From: CAZVEV01 sp964625865
Lineage (GTDB): Bacteria > Planctomycetota > Phycisphaerae > SM23-33
DNA length: 43,921 bases
Direction of reading: 5' to 3'
Assembly: GCA_964625865.1 (NCBI GenBank)
Contig: CAZVEV010000015.1
Span: 1 to 43,921, forward strand
Made by a program: the position numbers and the translations under genes. Every line of letters begins with the position of its first letter. Position 1 is the stretch's first letter. Below, piece after piece: positions 16,664-25,305 of the stretch. The notes beneath the pieces were generated by a model. The model was not told the origin of the DNA. It saw nothing but the letters and a program-made list of their open reading frames with translations, and searched no databases.

Positions 16664-18394
16664 ATGATGAACACTGCCTGTCGTTTCTTTGTTGCCTGCC
16701 GGGGTTGGACTGGTGAGCTTGCGGTCGCGGCTGTTCTTCTGGCGGCCGTACCGGGAGCGGCGGGGGATGTGACCTTGCCGAGTTTCTTCGGCGATCACAT
16801 GGTGCTGCAGTGCGACAAGCCCATCCGTATCTGGGGGTGGGCTGACGCGGGCGAGAAGGTCGCCGTCACGCTGGCGCCGAAGGCGGGGGCGAAGCAGACC
16901 GCCCGGACCGGCACGGCGACGGCCGACGCCAAGGGCGACTGGGCGGTCATGCTGGAACCCGTCAAGGCGGGTTTCGAGCCATGGACTTTGGCCGTCGGGT
17001 CCGCCTCGGGCGGCACGCAGAGGGTCCTGTCCGATGTCCTGATCGGCGAGGTCTGGCTGTGCGGGGGACAGAGCAATATGGAGTCGACGCTTCGGGGGTC
17101 GCTGGATGCGGACGTCGAACTGCCCAGCCTGAACTACCCCGCCATCCGGTTCATCCGCCTGCCGAAGGTCGCCCGGCTGACCCCCCAGCGCGACGTGCCG
17201 GCCGGCAAGCCCACAAGCTCCGAGGGCCACTGGCGGCTGTGCGTGCCCAAACAGGCCGAGAACTGCACGGCAGTGGGGTACTACTTCGCCCGACGCTTGC
17301 ACCGCCGCCTCAAGGTCCCGGTCGGCCTGATCGATACCTCGTGGGGCGGGACGATGGCGCAGCACTGGGTGCCCAAGGACGTGTTGCGGACGATCCCCGA
17401 GGTTAAACCGTACCTCGAGACGTTCCAGGCCAAGCTTGACGCGTGGACCGCCGGCGGCGGCGCCGCCGGCGCGAAGACCCGCTACGCCAAGGACGTCAAG
17501 GACTGGGAGGCCAAGCTCGCCGCCGCCAAGGCCGCCGGGGACAAACGCCTCCCGCGAAAGCCCAACTCCCGCGCCTATCAGAATCCCGCCGATCAGGGCC
17601 AGCCCGGCGGAATGTTCAACGGGCTGATCGCGCCGCTGGCGCCCATGACCCTCCGTGGCGCGCTGTTCTACCAGGGCGAGAACAACTCGTTCTCCGTCGG
17701 CTGGAAGCCGTTTCCCAAGACGTTCCCTGCCGTCATCGCCAGTTGGCGAAAGGCGTTCGGAAACGACAAGCTGCCCTTCGGCATCATCCAGATCGCCGGC
17801 TGGTCCACCCGCCGCTCCATGACCTACGACATGAACCATCACACCAACATCGTTCGCGAGATCCAGTTGCGCACGTGGCAGGGCACGGCGAATACCGGGC
17901 TGGTCGTCACGTACGACACGAACAGCCGCAACGGGATCCACCCGGCCTGCAAGGAGCCCGTCGGCCAGCGCAGCGCCCGCTGGGCGCTGGCGGAGGTCTA
18001 CGGCGTCAAGCGGTGGAACTCAACGCAGCCGCTGCGTTGGCGCGGCCCGGTGTACAAGTCGATGGCTGTTGCGGACAGCAAGATCGTCGTCAGCTTCGAG
18101 CCCGAGACCGCCGAGAGCCTGCGCCTCGACCAGGACGACGAGTGCGGCTTCTACATCGCGGGCGCCGACCGGACCTTCCACCACGCCCGGGCCAAGGTCA
18201 ACCCCTCCGACCGCACCGTGACCGTCTGGTCCGACGCCGTGCCCAAGCCCGTCGCCGCCCGCTACAGTTGGTCCAACCTCCCGGTCGGCCGACTCATGAA
18301 CGGCCGCGAACTGCCCGCCTACCCCTTCCGCACCGACACCTGGCCCCTGACGCCCCACCAGTCCACCGGCTCATACGTGGTGGGGGGCAAGTAG
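16664..18394 (+). CDS. Sialate O-acetylesterase-like SGNH esterase
   Basis: 576 aa starting at the ATG at 16664 (GTG ATG ATG in a row; GGGATC upstream). The N-terminus carries a signal peptide ending PGAAG, so the protein is exported. Motifs: DVTLPSFFGDHMVLQ (the N-terminal beta-domain usual in these enzymes), LIGEVWLCGGQSNME with nucleophile Ser137, GLIDTSWGGTMAQHW, ALFYQGENN, and NGIHPACK with the catalytic His near residue 426. A Lys/Ala-rich stretch at about 255-305 is an insertion relative to the short family members. The family removes acetyl groups from sialic acid or from plant and algal polysaccharides; in this setting a polysaccharide acetylesterase is more likely (inference). It faces away from the propeller gene at 12590-16426 and has its own promoter candidate. 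Confidence 0.93.
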   Translation: MMNTACRFFVACRGWTGELAVAAVLLAAVPGAAGDVTLPSFFGDHMVLQCDKPIRIWGWADAGEKVAVTLAPKAGAKQTARTGTATADAKGDWAVMLEPVKAGFEPWTLAVGSASGGTQRVLSDVLIGEVWLCGGQSNMESTLRGSLDADVELPSLNYPAIRFIRLPKVARLTPQRDVPAGKPTSSEGHWRLCVPKQAENCTAVGYYFARRLHRRLKVPVGLIDTSWGGTMAQHWVPKDVLRTIPEVKPYLETFQAKLDAWTAGGGAAGAKTRYAKDVKDWEAKLAAAKAAGDKRLPRKPNSRAYQNPADQGQPGGMFNGLIAPLAPMTLRGALFYQGENNSFSVGWKPFPKTFPAVIASWRKAFGNDKLPFGIIQIAGWSTRRSMTYDMNHHTNIVREIQLRTWQGTANTGLVVTYDTNSRNGIHPACKEPVGQRSARWALAEVYGVKRWNSTQPLRWRGPVYKSMAVADSKIVVSFEPETAESLRLDQDDECGFYIAGADRTFHHARAKVNPSDRTVTVWSDAVPKPVAARYSWSNLPVGRLMNGRELPAYPFRTDTWPLTPHQSTGSYVVGGK

Positions 18395-18452
18395 CCCGCT
18401 GGCCCGTCGCCGGTAGCCTGGAACGCTCGATCACGAGAACAGCATGGGTGCC

Positions 18453-18538
18453 GTAGACGCGGCATCCTGCCGCGTTGTGGACATGCGATCACATCTTGCG
18501 TAGACGGTCTTCTCAAAGCGGCAAGATGCCGCTTCTAC
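18453..18538. repeat. GTAGACGCGGCATC...GCCGCTTCTAC inverted-repeat element
   Basis: An 86-bp element with inverted outer arms, GTAGACGCGGCATCCTGCCGC against GCGGCAAGATGCCGCTTCTAC, each arm itself a hairpin. It lies in the 193-bp spacer after the acetylesterase and may also act as a terminator for converging transcripts. Confidence 0.75.
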
Positions 18539-18587
18539 ACTCCGCCCGACAGTTTCGCCCGGTCAGGGGCGGGCGATTCCCCATCGA

Positions 18588-19007
18588 TCAGGCGAGCAAC
18601 GCCGTCGGGTTCAAGGCGAAGTGGTCGGCGAGTTTGCGGATGTGGGTCTTGCTCAGTTCCCGCTGGCCGCTGAGGATGCGATGGCCCAGGCTGCGGTCGC
18701 CGAGCAGTCGCCCGAGGTCGGACTCGCTCATGCCATGTTCGTCCATCAGCCCGCGGAGCAGCTCGGCTGGCGTGAGGTCCTGCGTTTCGATGGCGTGGCG
18801 CTCGGCTTCGTACTTCTCAACGAACGTCGAGATCGCCTCGAAGTAGTCCGCCTGGTCGCGATTCATCTCGAAGCCGGCCATTGCGTCCAGCACGTTCAGG
18901 GCGTTGCGGTAGTCCACCTTGTCGTGCAGGGGGCGGGGCATGCACAGGGCGATCAGTTCGGCGTACGTCGCGGGGATGTCGTCATGCGTCAGTTTAGTGG
19001 TCTTCAT
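18588..19007 (-). CDS. higA: HigA-like antitoxin
   Basis: 139 aa. The C-terminal part is an Xre-type helix-turn-helix: LLRGLMDEHGMSESDLGRLLGDRSLGHRILSGQRELSKTHIRKLADHF (about 83-130). The N-terminal half (residues 1-75) is helical, of the kind that wraps HigB. It neutralises the toxin and represses its own operon in HigBA systems. Its start shares ATGA (19004-19007) with the toxin stop, and the toxin comes first, which is the usual HigBA gene order. Confidence 0.9.
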   Translation of the reverse strand: MKTTKLTHDDIPATYAELIALCMPRPLHDKVDYRNALNVLDAMAGFEMNRDQADYFEAISTFVEKYEAERHAIETQDLTPAELLRGLMDEHGMSESDLGRLLGDRSLGHRILSGQRELSKTHIRKLADHFALNPTALLA

Positions 19008-19312
19008 AGCCGGTCCTTCCAGACATCGCGCCCGTAGTCCTTGTGCGTCAGGATCATCAGCGTGTAGACGATCCGCGTGTTGTAGTGCACCGCTGCGATC
19101 AGGCGGTAGCGGTTGTGGGCGATGTCGAACACCACCACCAGCCTTCCGCTGGCTACGGTCACCGCATCGGCGCTCGGAATGGTCTTCCGCACGTCAGCGA
19201 AGCACCGCCACTCGGCTGCCCTGACGTGCCGCACCCATGTCCGTAGCGACGCCTCAGCCTGCGGGTTCGCCTCCCAGAACGCCTTCAACATGCTGGTCTT
19301 GATGATCCGCAT
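19004..19312 (-). CDS. higB: HigB-like mRNA interferase toxin
   Basis: 102 aa from the ATG at 19312 (MRIIKTSMLKAFWE), which matches the start of HigB toxins (MRII...). A second ATG at 19324 is in frame, but it lies inside the predicted -10 box and so cannot be on the main transcript. Family blocks: FWEANPQAEASLRTW, AEWRCFADVRKTIPSADAV, NRYRLIAAVHYNTRIVYTLMILTHKDYGRDVWK. HigB cleaves mRNA on the ribosome. The complete, undamaged coding sequence next to an intact antitoxin suggests a working module. Confidence 0.9.
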   Translation of the reverse strand: MRIIKTSMLKAFWEANPQAEASLRTWVRHVRAAEWRCFADVRKTIPSADAVTVASGRLVVVFDIAHNRYRLIAAVHYNTRIVYTLMILTHKDYGRDVWKDRL

Positions 19313-19322
19313 CTCTACTGCC

Positions 19323-19351
19323 ATTATCGGCCATTGATGACATAATGTCAA
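19323..19351 (-). promoter_or_regulatory. higBA promoter with palindromic operator
   Basis: On the - strand a perfect -35 TTGACA (19346-19351), a 17-nt spacer and the -10 GATAAT (19323-19328). Transcription would start about 4-5 nt before the ATG at 19312, giving an almost leaderless mRNA. TGACATAATGTCA at 19338-19350 is a perfect 6-1-6 palindrome overlapping the -35 box, a natural site for HigA autorepression. Confidence 0.75.
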
Positions 19352-19393
19352 CAGGCAATCTGATGAGAGGACCCAGACCACGCGACAATCGAC

Positions 19394-19427
19394 TTGCCGC
19401 GAGGAAGAGCGTACGCTATAATGTACG
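19394..19427 (+). promoter_or_regulatory. yefM-yoeB-type promoter and operator
   Basis: TTGCCG (19394-19399), 17-nt spacer, perfect TATAAT (19417-19422). The -10 box is enclosed by an inverted repeat CGTAC (19410-19414) / GTACG (19423-19427). The right half reads ATGTACG, close to the TGTACA core known for YefM-YoeB operators. AGAGGAG (19433-19439) is the ribosome binding site for the ATG at 19446. Confidence 0.75.
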
Positions 19428-19445
19428 TGTCAAGAGGAGCCCGCG

Positions 19446-19688
19446 ATGACCGCAATCAGCGTAACGGAAGCCAGAAAGAGACTCTATGCGTTGCTGGACG
19501 ACGTGGCGGCGTCGCATGAGCCTGTGCAGATAACGGGTAAGCGCAGTTCGGCGGTGCTCATCTCGGCCGACGACTGGCGGGCCATTCAGGAAACGCTCTA
19601 TCTGCATGGTGTTCCGGGAATGGCCGATTCGATTGTCGACGGACTCAACACCCCGCTGGAGGAATGCGCCGAGGAGCTTGACTGGTGA
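19446..19688 (+). CDS. YefM/Phd family antitoxin
   Basis: 80 aa. The N-terminal Phd/YefM fold is clear: ISVTEARKRLYALLDDVAASHEPVQITGKRSSAVLISADDWRAIQETLYL. The C-terminal tail (PGMADSIVDGLNTPLEECAEELDW) would wrap the toxin. It binds YoeB and represses the operon. RBS AGAGGAG; the stop overlaps the toxin start (GTGA). Confidence 0.93.
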   Translation: MTAISVTEARKRLYALLDDVAASHEPVQITGKRSSAVLISADDWRAIQETLYLHGVPGMADSIVDGLNTPLEECAEELDW

Positions 19689-19948
19689 GTTGGCGGATTG
19701 TGTTCACTCGGCAGGCACGGAAGGACGCCAAGAAGCTGGCGGCTGCCGGTCTGCAATCGAAGGCCGAACGGTTGCTCGATATTCTCCGCGACAATCCTCG
19801 CTGCAGCTCGCCTCGCTACGAGAAACTCGTCGGCGATCTCAAAGGCGCCTTCTCGCGACGAATCAACATCAAGCACCGCCTCGTCTACCAGATCCTCGAC
19901 GACGAGAAGACCGTCAAAGTCATCCGAATGTGGACGCACTACGAGTAG
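19685..19948 (+). CDS. YoeB/Txe family toxin
   Basis: 87 aa, GTG start at 19685 within the GTGA overlap with the antitoxin stop. It has the RelE-superfamily fold with YoeB features: WRIVFTRQARKDAKKL, LLDILRDNP, YEKLVGDLKGAFSRRINIKHRLVYQI and the C-terminal RMWTHYE, whose His-Tyr pair and the Arg in SRRIN correspond to catalytic residues of YoeB. It is a ribosome-dependent mRNA endonuclease. The module diverges from HigBA, from which it is separated by about 130 bp. Confidence 0.93.
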   Translation: MSWRIVFTRQARKDAKKLAAAGLQSKAERLLDILRDNPRCSSPRYEKLVGDLKGAFSRRINIKHRLVYQILDDEKTVKVIRMWTHYE

Positions 19949-19951
19949 CCG

Positions 19952-20025
19952 GTAGGGCGTGCAACTGTGTTGCACGCGGAACGAACGGTCCATCGGTCCC
20001 GCGTGCAACGAGTTGCACGCCCTAC
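19952..20025. repeat. GTAGGGCGTGCAAC inverted-repeat element, copy 1
   Basis: Begins GTAGGGCGTGCAACTGTGTT and ends AACGAGTTGCACGCCCTAC: inverted arms with a variable centre, 74 bp. Close copies lie at 36999-37071 and 39912-39986. The TAG stop codon of the propeller gene at 20022-23654 is formed by the terminal CTAC of this element. Confidence 0.9.
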
Positions 20026-23000
20026 TTGTTGCGGCGTGGGCGTTTCTTGGCGCCGGTGGGGACCTTGGGCTTGCCGCTTGGGTCCTGGATGTTCTGCTGG
20101 GGGGCTTTCGACAGGTCGGGGACTTTGGTGAACAGCAGGGCGTCGCGGCTGGCGAGCTTCTTGCCGCCCTTGAAGACCGATGCGCGGACGACGGTGGTCC
20201 TGGTCAGCGTGATCGGGGCGGTGTAGAGGGGCGATTGCGGCGTGGGGTAGCTGTTGTCCAGCGTGTAGCGGATCTCGAGCGCCGGGTCGGTGTGGGTTAT
20301 CCGGACCGCCAGCGTGCCGGTGAAGACCGGCTCCTTGGACCACTTCCCGAGGCGGAAGTTGGCCTGGCCGGGGATCGGGTCGATCTCCGGGGCGCGCACG
20401 CCGCGCTGCATCAGCGCGATGGTCGCCTGGTTCTGGTAGGAGCAGCGACACGCGACGGTGTCGTCGGGGACCAGGACGATCCCGCAGGCGGGCAGGGCGT
20501 TGATGAAGCACCCGGCGCGGATCCCGCCGTAGTTCTCCAGCCAGCCGTGGTCGTACGTCAGGTCGTAATACCCGATCGCCGCGCTGCGGAGCATGAGGAG
20601 GTTCTTCGAGCCGGCGACCAGGCCGCAGCCCTGGCCCTTGCCGCGGATGCGCCAGACCTCCCCGGTGCGGTTGCTGCCCTTCGGCTCGGTCACGGTTCGC
20701 GGCTTGCCCGTCAGCAGGTCCCACGCGCCGGGGAAACTGTAGATCGTCCGCCCCACGACAGCCGGCCGCGTGCCGGCGTACTTCGACGACCACATCACCT
20801 TGCCCGTTGACGCCCGGTACGCCCGCATGCCGCGCCCGGCCCGGTCCGACGGGCGGGCGAAGCCGAGACTGTTGTAGCCCATCAGCAGCACGTCGTGTTC
20901 GGCGCTGACAGCCAGCGCCGTGCCGTACACGTCATCGTCGCTCTTCCAGCGGACCTTGCCTGTCCGCCCGTCCAGCGCCAGCAGCACACCGGTGGGGTGT
21001 TTGGGCACGGGCTGGCCCCCGCGGCGCCGCTTGTCGACGTCCGACCGCAGGATCGTGTCCATCTTGGCCGGCGTGCGATCGATCACGTAGATCACCTCCG
21101 CGTCGGCGGCGATGGCGGTGTTGCGGATGGACTTGTCGGGCGCGTACGTCCAGAGGAGCTTCCGCGTCTTGGCGTCGATGGCGAACAGGGCCGCCGATTC
21201 GGTCAGGTGGTCGTCCATCGGCTTTTGCATCCGGGCCCCGCCGTCGCCGTGCTGGGCCTTGATGACGTACGTCTCGTTCATCAGCGTGCCGTACAGCACG
21301 CCGCCGGCGTGGGCGATATAGCCCCATCGCCCGCCCTTGCCCGAGGGCAGGGGCGGGGCCTCGATACGGCCGACCCGCTTGCCGGTAAACACGTCCAGCA
21401 GCAGGCACGCGCCGCCCTTGCGGACGTACACCACGTCGTCGGCGATGCAGAACGTGCTGCCGATCTGCCCACCGCCCACCTGCGTGCCCTCGACGTACGC
21501 CCCGAGGATGCCCGGCAGGCGGACCTCCCACAACACCGTGCCGTTATACGCATCCGTGCAGGTCACCGCGTCGATCCCCTCGCGAAGCAGCAGGCCCTTG
21601 CAGGCCAGCGGGGCCGGGTTCTTCCCGTGACGGTCGATCGTCTCCTGCGTCTCGTCGCGATACCAGAGCATGCCCAGCGGACCGGCGACTACAGCATCGC
21701 CCGAGTTCATCGTGTTGCCCGCGTCGGCCAGGTTGTGCGTCCATTGACCGGCGCCGACCAGCGGCCCGCGTTTCGTGACCGTGATCTCGCCCGCCGCACC
21801 CGCGCAGACGACCCCGCCGAAGGGGCGCTGGAGCCGCGCGATCTGCGCCGCCGGACCGGGCGCCTTGCCCGACGCGATGGCCCCCGACGAGACGATCAGG
21901 TTCGCGAAGTACTCCGGCAGGTCCGCCGGGCGGGCCCGGAGAACCGAGACGCGCAGGCCGTACACGCCCGCCGCGTCGAGCTTCCGACGGGCCCGCTCGG
22001 CCGTCGCGGCGTCCGCCGCCAGCGCCACCACGCGCAGGTCGGTCTGCCGCGCCAGTTCGTACGCCAGCGCCCCCTCGCCGCAATCGGTGTCGAGACAATA
22101 GCCCTTCGTGATGCCGCTTTTCTTGACGATCTCGGCCGCGCGCTTGGCCGCCGGACCGTCAGCCGGATACGGCGACTTGACCGCCGCGGCGAAGACCTCC
22201 CGCACCGCCTTGCCCGGCGCGAAGCAGTAAATCGCTCCGCTGTCGGTGCTGACGAACAGCCGCCCGTCGGCGACGGCGAGCGAGCGGGCCGTCGCGTCGA
22301 CCTCCCCGCGCCACGTGATCTTTCGCGCCGTGCGGTCCATGATCGCCACCCGCTTGTCCATGCCGAGCACGATCGACCCGCCCGCGACGATCATCGACTC
22401 CGGCTGGGCCGGGGCGGCCGCCTTCCATGCGTCCTTGAGCGCCGGGGCGTTGTCGATCCGCTCGACGTGGTGCTTGGCGTCCGCCATCCGGACGTATTCG
22501 AGGCGCGGCGTGGCCAGGGCGGTGTCCGAGTCGCGCTTGGCCTCGTAGGTCCGCCGCCCCAGCGTCGCCCCGTAGATCCCCTTGCCCTCGGACCGCACGA
22601 AGCCGTCCGGGGTGGCGACGACGACCTGCCGCTCGCCCGGGTGGAACTCCCCGTGCAGCCGCCGCCCGTCGCGCATCTTGGGCGTCCACCACCGGCGCTG
22701 GCCGATCTGGCGATACCGCAGACCGGTCGCCGAGTCGAAGACGATCCCGCAGTTGATAAACACGTCGCCGGCGGCCACTACGTCGCCCCCGCCGACGCCC
22801 CAGGGCGTCTTGCCGCCGTAGCGGCTGAGGTTAAAGTGCTTCAGGCGCCCGGTCTTGCGGTCGAAGGCGGCCGGCACGGACCGCCCGGTGGCCACCAGCA
22901 CGGTATCGTCGCTGACCGCCAGATACCCCTGGGCCGCCACGCCGCCGCGGGCAAAGCAGACCATGTGCGGCTGGTCGATCTCCAGGCTGCCGGTCTCGTC

Positions 23001-23654
23001 GTTGCACCAGATGATCTTGCCCGTCTTCGCGTCCGCGGCGCAGACGTACGTGCCTTCCAGCGGCCATGCCCCCGCCGCGAAGTACACCACCCCGCCCGCC
23101 ACCGCGGGCCCGCCGCGGACGACCCAGCGGCTGACCATCCGCCCGTTGCCCAACTGCTTCTCACCGCTCGGCCCGGCGCGGAGCTTCCACAACTCCTTTC
23201 CGTCAGCGGCAGTCAGGCAGTACAGGTGCCCGTCGTCGCTGCCGAGGTACACGCGCCCGTCCGCCACCGCCGGCGCCAGCCGCACCGGCCCGCCGGTAAA
23301 CACGCTCCACTTGACGCGCCCCGTCGCCGCATCCAGCGCCGTGACCTTGTCGTTTGCCGAACTGCCGAAGACCACCGTCCCCCCCGCGACGGCCACGCTG
23401 TGGGCCCAGTCGAACTTCATCCGCGACAGCGCCAAACTCCGCCCGACCCACGCCCGGTGCGGCGCGGGACCCTTGAAGACCCACTTCGCCGCCAGCTTTC
23501 CCGCCAGCGTCTCGGCCGTATACCCGCTCCGCGCCGCATCGCCCCGATACTGCGGCCAGTCGCCTGCGGCGCATACCCCGCTTGCCAACGCCAACGCAAC
23601 CGCCGCGCCCATCGCCGCCCGAACGTTCAACCATCCATTACGCATGGCTCTCAT
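20022..23654 (-). CDS. Exported PQQ propeller - methyltransferase-like - propeller protein with chitobiase-type C-terminal domain, class II (B-M-A)
   Basis: 1210 aa (1207 if the ATG at 23645 is used). Signal peptide ends GVCAAG. Propeller B opens with DWPQYRGDAARSG (about 32-44) and closes at FVSTDSGAIYCF. A methyltransferase-like fold follows (about 515-640): GYCLDTDCGEGALAYELA replaces motif I, with an acidic residue kept in the second strand region. Propeller A then opens GAGQWTHNLADAGNT and holds GQGC near 1005 and C-x19-C-R-C ending near 1070. Residues about 1115-1185 (EIRYTLDNSYPTPQSPLYTAPITLTRTTVVRA) match the chitobiase/beta-hexosaminidase C-terminal domain. The tail is very basic (GAKKRPRRNK). 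Function unknown. It is the same domain plan as 12590-16426 with a different sugar-related tail. Confidence 0.9.
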   Translation of the reverse strand: MRAMRNGWLNVRAAMGAAVALALASGVCAAGDWPQYRGDAARSGYTAETLAGKLAAKWVFKGPAPHRAWVGRSLALSRMKFDWAHSVAVAGGTVVFGSSANDKVTALDAATGRVKWSVFTGGPVRLAPAVADGRVYLGSDDGHLYCLTAADGKELWKLRAGPSGEKQLGNGRMVSRWVVRGGPAVAGGVVYFAAGAWPLEGTYVCAADAKTGKIIWCNDETGSLEIDQPHMVCFARGGVAAQGYLAVSDDTVLVATGRSVPAAFDRKTGRLKHFNLSRYGGKTPWGVGGGDVVAAGDVFINCGIVFDSATGLRYRQIGQRRWWTPKMRDGRRLHGEFHPGERQVVVATPDGFVRSEGKGIYGATLGRRTYEAKRDSDTALATPRLEYVRMADAKHHVERIDNAPALKDAWKAAAPAQPESMIVAGGSIVLGMDKRVAIMDRTARKITWRGEVDATARSLAVADGRLFVSTDSGAIYCFAPGKAVREVFAAAVKSPYPADGPAAKRAAEIVKKSGITKGYCLDTDCGEGALAYELARQTDLRVVALAADAATAERARRKLDAAGVYGLRVSVLRARPADLPEYFANLIVSSGAIASGKAPGPAAQIARLQRPFGGVVCAGAAGEITVTKRGPLVGAGQWTHNLADAGNTMNSGDAVVAGPLGMLWYRDETQETIDRHGKNPAPLACKGLLLREGIDAVTCTDAYNGTVLWEVRLPGILGAYVEGTQVGGGQIGSTFCIADDVVYVRKGGACLLLDVFTGKRVGRIEAPPLPSGKGGRWGYIAHAGGVLYGTLMNETYVIKAQHGDGGARMQKPMDDHLTESAALFAIDAKTRKLLWTYAPDKSIRNTAIAADAEVIYVIDRTPAKMDTILRSDVDKRRRGGQPVPKHPTGVLLALDGRTGKVRWKSDDDVYGTALAVSAEHDVLLMGYNSLGFARPSDRAGRGMRAYRASTGKVMWSSKYAGTRPAVVGRTIYSFPGAWDLLTGKPRTVTEPKGSNRTGEVWRIRGKGQGCGLVAGSKNLLMLRSAAIGYYDLTYDHGWLENYGGIRAGCFINALPACGIVLVPDDTVACRCSYQNQATIALMQRGVRAPEIDPIPGQANFRLGKWSKEPVFTGTLAVRITHTDPALEIRYTLDNSYPTPQSPLYTAPITLTRTTVVRASVFKGGKKLASRDALLFTKVPDLSKAPQQNIQDPSGKPKVPTGAKKRPRRNK

Positions 23655-24195
23655 CTCTCACATCGTAGTCCGTAAGACCGACAACGTCATGGTAACCACT
23701 GACGGGGTGGCCAAGGCCCGTGCCCGCCAGGAAGTCTCGTCGTCGCATTGGTCACCTCCCATGCGTCGCCTCATGCCGACCTCCAGTCTCGCCCCGCCTC
23801 CTGCCCCGGTCAAGTCCCCGCTGAGGAATGGGGTTAGCGTCCCGAATGGCTTAAGCCGCTCTCAGTAAGCCCGTTGAAACGGGCTATGTTCTGGGGGGCG
23901 CCGCGAGCACCACGGCTGAAGCCGTGGCCTACTACACGACAACTCCGCCTGCAAATGCCTATCTACGGGCCATTCGGTTGGGCTTCCCCTATTTCCCGCG
24001 GTCCCCGGGTTGCCCCTCACTGCCCAACCAGTCAAGCCCCGCTGCACTGACGAGGTGAGTCCGCCGTTCGAGATGGTTGGTCCTGTGGTGTTGCATTGAG
24101 GTAGATCATTGAACACAATCAGAACAGAAGCCCTGCCACGGTGGCCGGTGCGGCGTAACCCGGGAAACCCCAGTTGAAACAGGGAAGGGACACAA
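23655..24195. repeat. 541-bp spacer with hairpin elements
   Basis: No gene supported. AGCCCGTTGAAACGGGCT (23868-23885) and CCACGGCTGAAGCCGTGG (23910-23927) are two perfect hairpins 24 bp apart, followed by CCTACTAC. They resemble one composite palindromic element. No good promoter for the downstream lipoprotein gene was found; AGGGAAGGGA (24181-24190) is its ribosome binding site. Confidence 0.65.
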
Positions 24196-24582
24196 GTGAC
24201 CCAACAGATATTGACTCTCGCGATGGTGACCGCAGGACTGATACTCTCGGGCTGTGGAATCGGCGCCGCGCCGAAGCCGGACCCCCCCAGTGTTTCCATT
24301 CATGACGCGGCTGAGGATGGTGATCTGGAGACGATCAGGAAGCACGTTGCGGCTGGAACAGATCTCAGTTCGGTGTGCGGTGAGGATGGAGAAACTCCTC
24401 TTCATCGGGCGATTACTACAGGGCAGACCGAAGCGGCAAGACTGTTGATTGAGAGCGGGTGCGATATCAACGCTCGCCGAGCCGTGGATGGGGCTACGCC
24501 GCTGTATATGGCGGAAGATCGGGGCCGCGAGGAGATCGCAAAGCTCCTGCGCGAGAAGGGCGCCCAAAGCAGTCGTTTTTGA
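24196..24582 (+). CDS. Ankyrin-repeat lipoprotein
   Basis: 128 aa, GTG start at 24196 with the strong site AGGGAAGGGA 5 nt upstream. Residues 1-20 are a lipoprotein signal with lipobox LSGC (Cys20), so the protein should be anchored in the envelope. Residues 34-125 hold three ankyrin-type repeats: IHDAAEDGDLETIRKHVAAGTDL, GETPLHRAITTGQTEAARLLIESGCDI and GATPLYMAEDRGREEIAKLLREKGA. Ankyrin repeats bind protein partners; none is named by the context. It is followed after 59 bp by a small membrane protein gene on the same strand. Confidence 0.88.
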   Translation: MTQQILTLAMVTAGLILSGCGIGAAPKPDPPSVSIHDAAEDGDLETIRKHVAAGTDLSSVCGEDGETPLHRAITTGQTEAARLLIESGCDINARRAVDGATPLYMAEDRGREEIAKLLREKGAQSSRF

Positions 24583-24641
24583 TCCAGCACGGGTGGCATT
24601 CGTGGCAGGCCCCCTCGGCTTTGCCTCGTGTCGGTGGCGTC

Positions 24642-25040
24642 ATGCGGCAACTTCGGGTCGCCAGTGCACCAGATAAGCCGGATAAACGGGAGCGGAGCAG
24701 TGATTGGACGGTAGCCACGCGAGGCGCTTACCTCATTTTCGGCATAGCCCTCTGCGTCGTCCTGGCCGTCCTTATGGCCTGGAGTGGATACGAGTCCTCT
24801 GCCCCGGATGATTACGTTCATGCGGTGGCGGCGTTGGTCCTTGCGGGCATGCTCGGTCTGCAACTGGTCAGCCTCATCGCCGGGCTTCGCAGGGTCAGGC
24901 GAATCGAGTCGCGGGCCGCGGCGCTGCGGGAACGGGATCAGTGCGATCAGAGGGATGACGAGATGGGCTGGACGACGGCAATTCGGTCGAGCAAGGCCCG
25001 CTACCGCCAGCACCACCAACGCCGTCACCGCCGCCCGTAG
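24642..25040 (+). CDS. Small predicted membrane protein, unknown
   Basis: 132 aa from the ATG at 24642; a ribosome binding site is not obvious. Two hydrophobic segments are visible: about 30-50 (AYLIFGIALCVVLAVLMAW) and about 63-82 (AVAALVLAGMLGLQLVSLIAGL). A charged tail follows (RRVRRIESRAAALRERDQ...RRHRRP). I recognise no family. The basic low-complexity end could be out-of-frame DNA, so the reality of the C-terminus is uncertain. Confidence 0.5.
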   Translation: MRQLRVASAPDKPDKRERSSDWTVATRGAYLIFGIALCVVLAVLMAWSGYESSAPDDYVHAVAALVLAGMLGLQLVSLIAGLRRVRRIESRAAALRERDQCDQRDDEMGWTTAIRSSKARYRQHHQRRHRRP

Positions 25041-25168
25041 GTCCAACCGTCTCTCACGTATGCTTGTCGTCTCTCGCTTCGTCTCTCGTGACACCAGGAC
25101 AAGTGTACCACGGGTTTCCCCACGACCCCACTGTCCGGGCGGGGCGGACGGGGGCGGGGCGGACGGAT

Positions 25169-25204
25169 GCGAAGCCGCAAGCGGCCCCTCGCTGCGCGGG
25201 GGGG
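25169..25204. repeat. Dispersed GCGAAGCCGCAAGCGG element
   Basis: GCGAAGCCGCAAGCGG followed by CCCCTCGCTGCGCGGG. A reversed relative is at 12515-12543, and the first half recurs at 34133-34148 where it runs into the poly-G tract. It lies in the 265-bp spacer before the propeller gene at 25306, which holds no other recognised signal except the ribosome binding site GGAAGGA (25291-25297). Confidence 0.65.
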
Positions 25205-25305
25205 CAAGACCGCGCAAGAGGCTTTGTTGTTGGGGCAAAGGTCGGTTAGACTGGACTGACGTCTATCGAACACACGCGCTGCCCCCGATTGGAAGGATCA
25301 GGCTG

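Noticed and set aside
20895..23675. 926-codon open frame on the + strand
   Set aside because: Antisense shadow of the propeller gene at 20022-23654; composition typical of a reversed frame.
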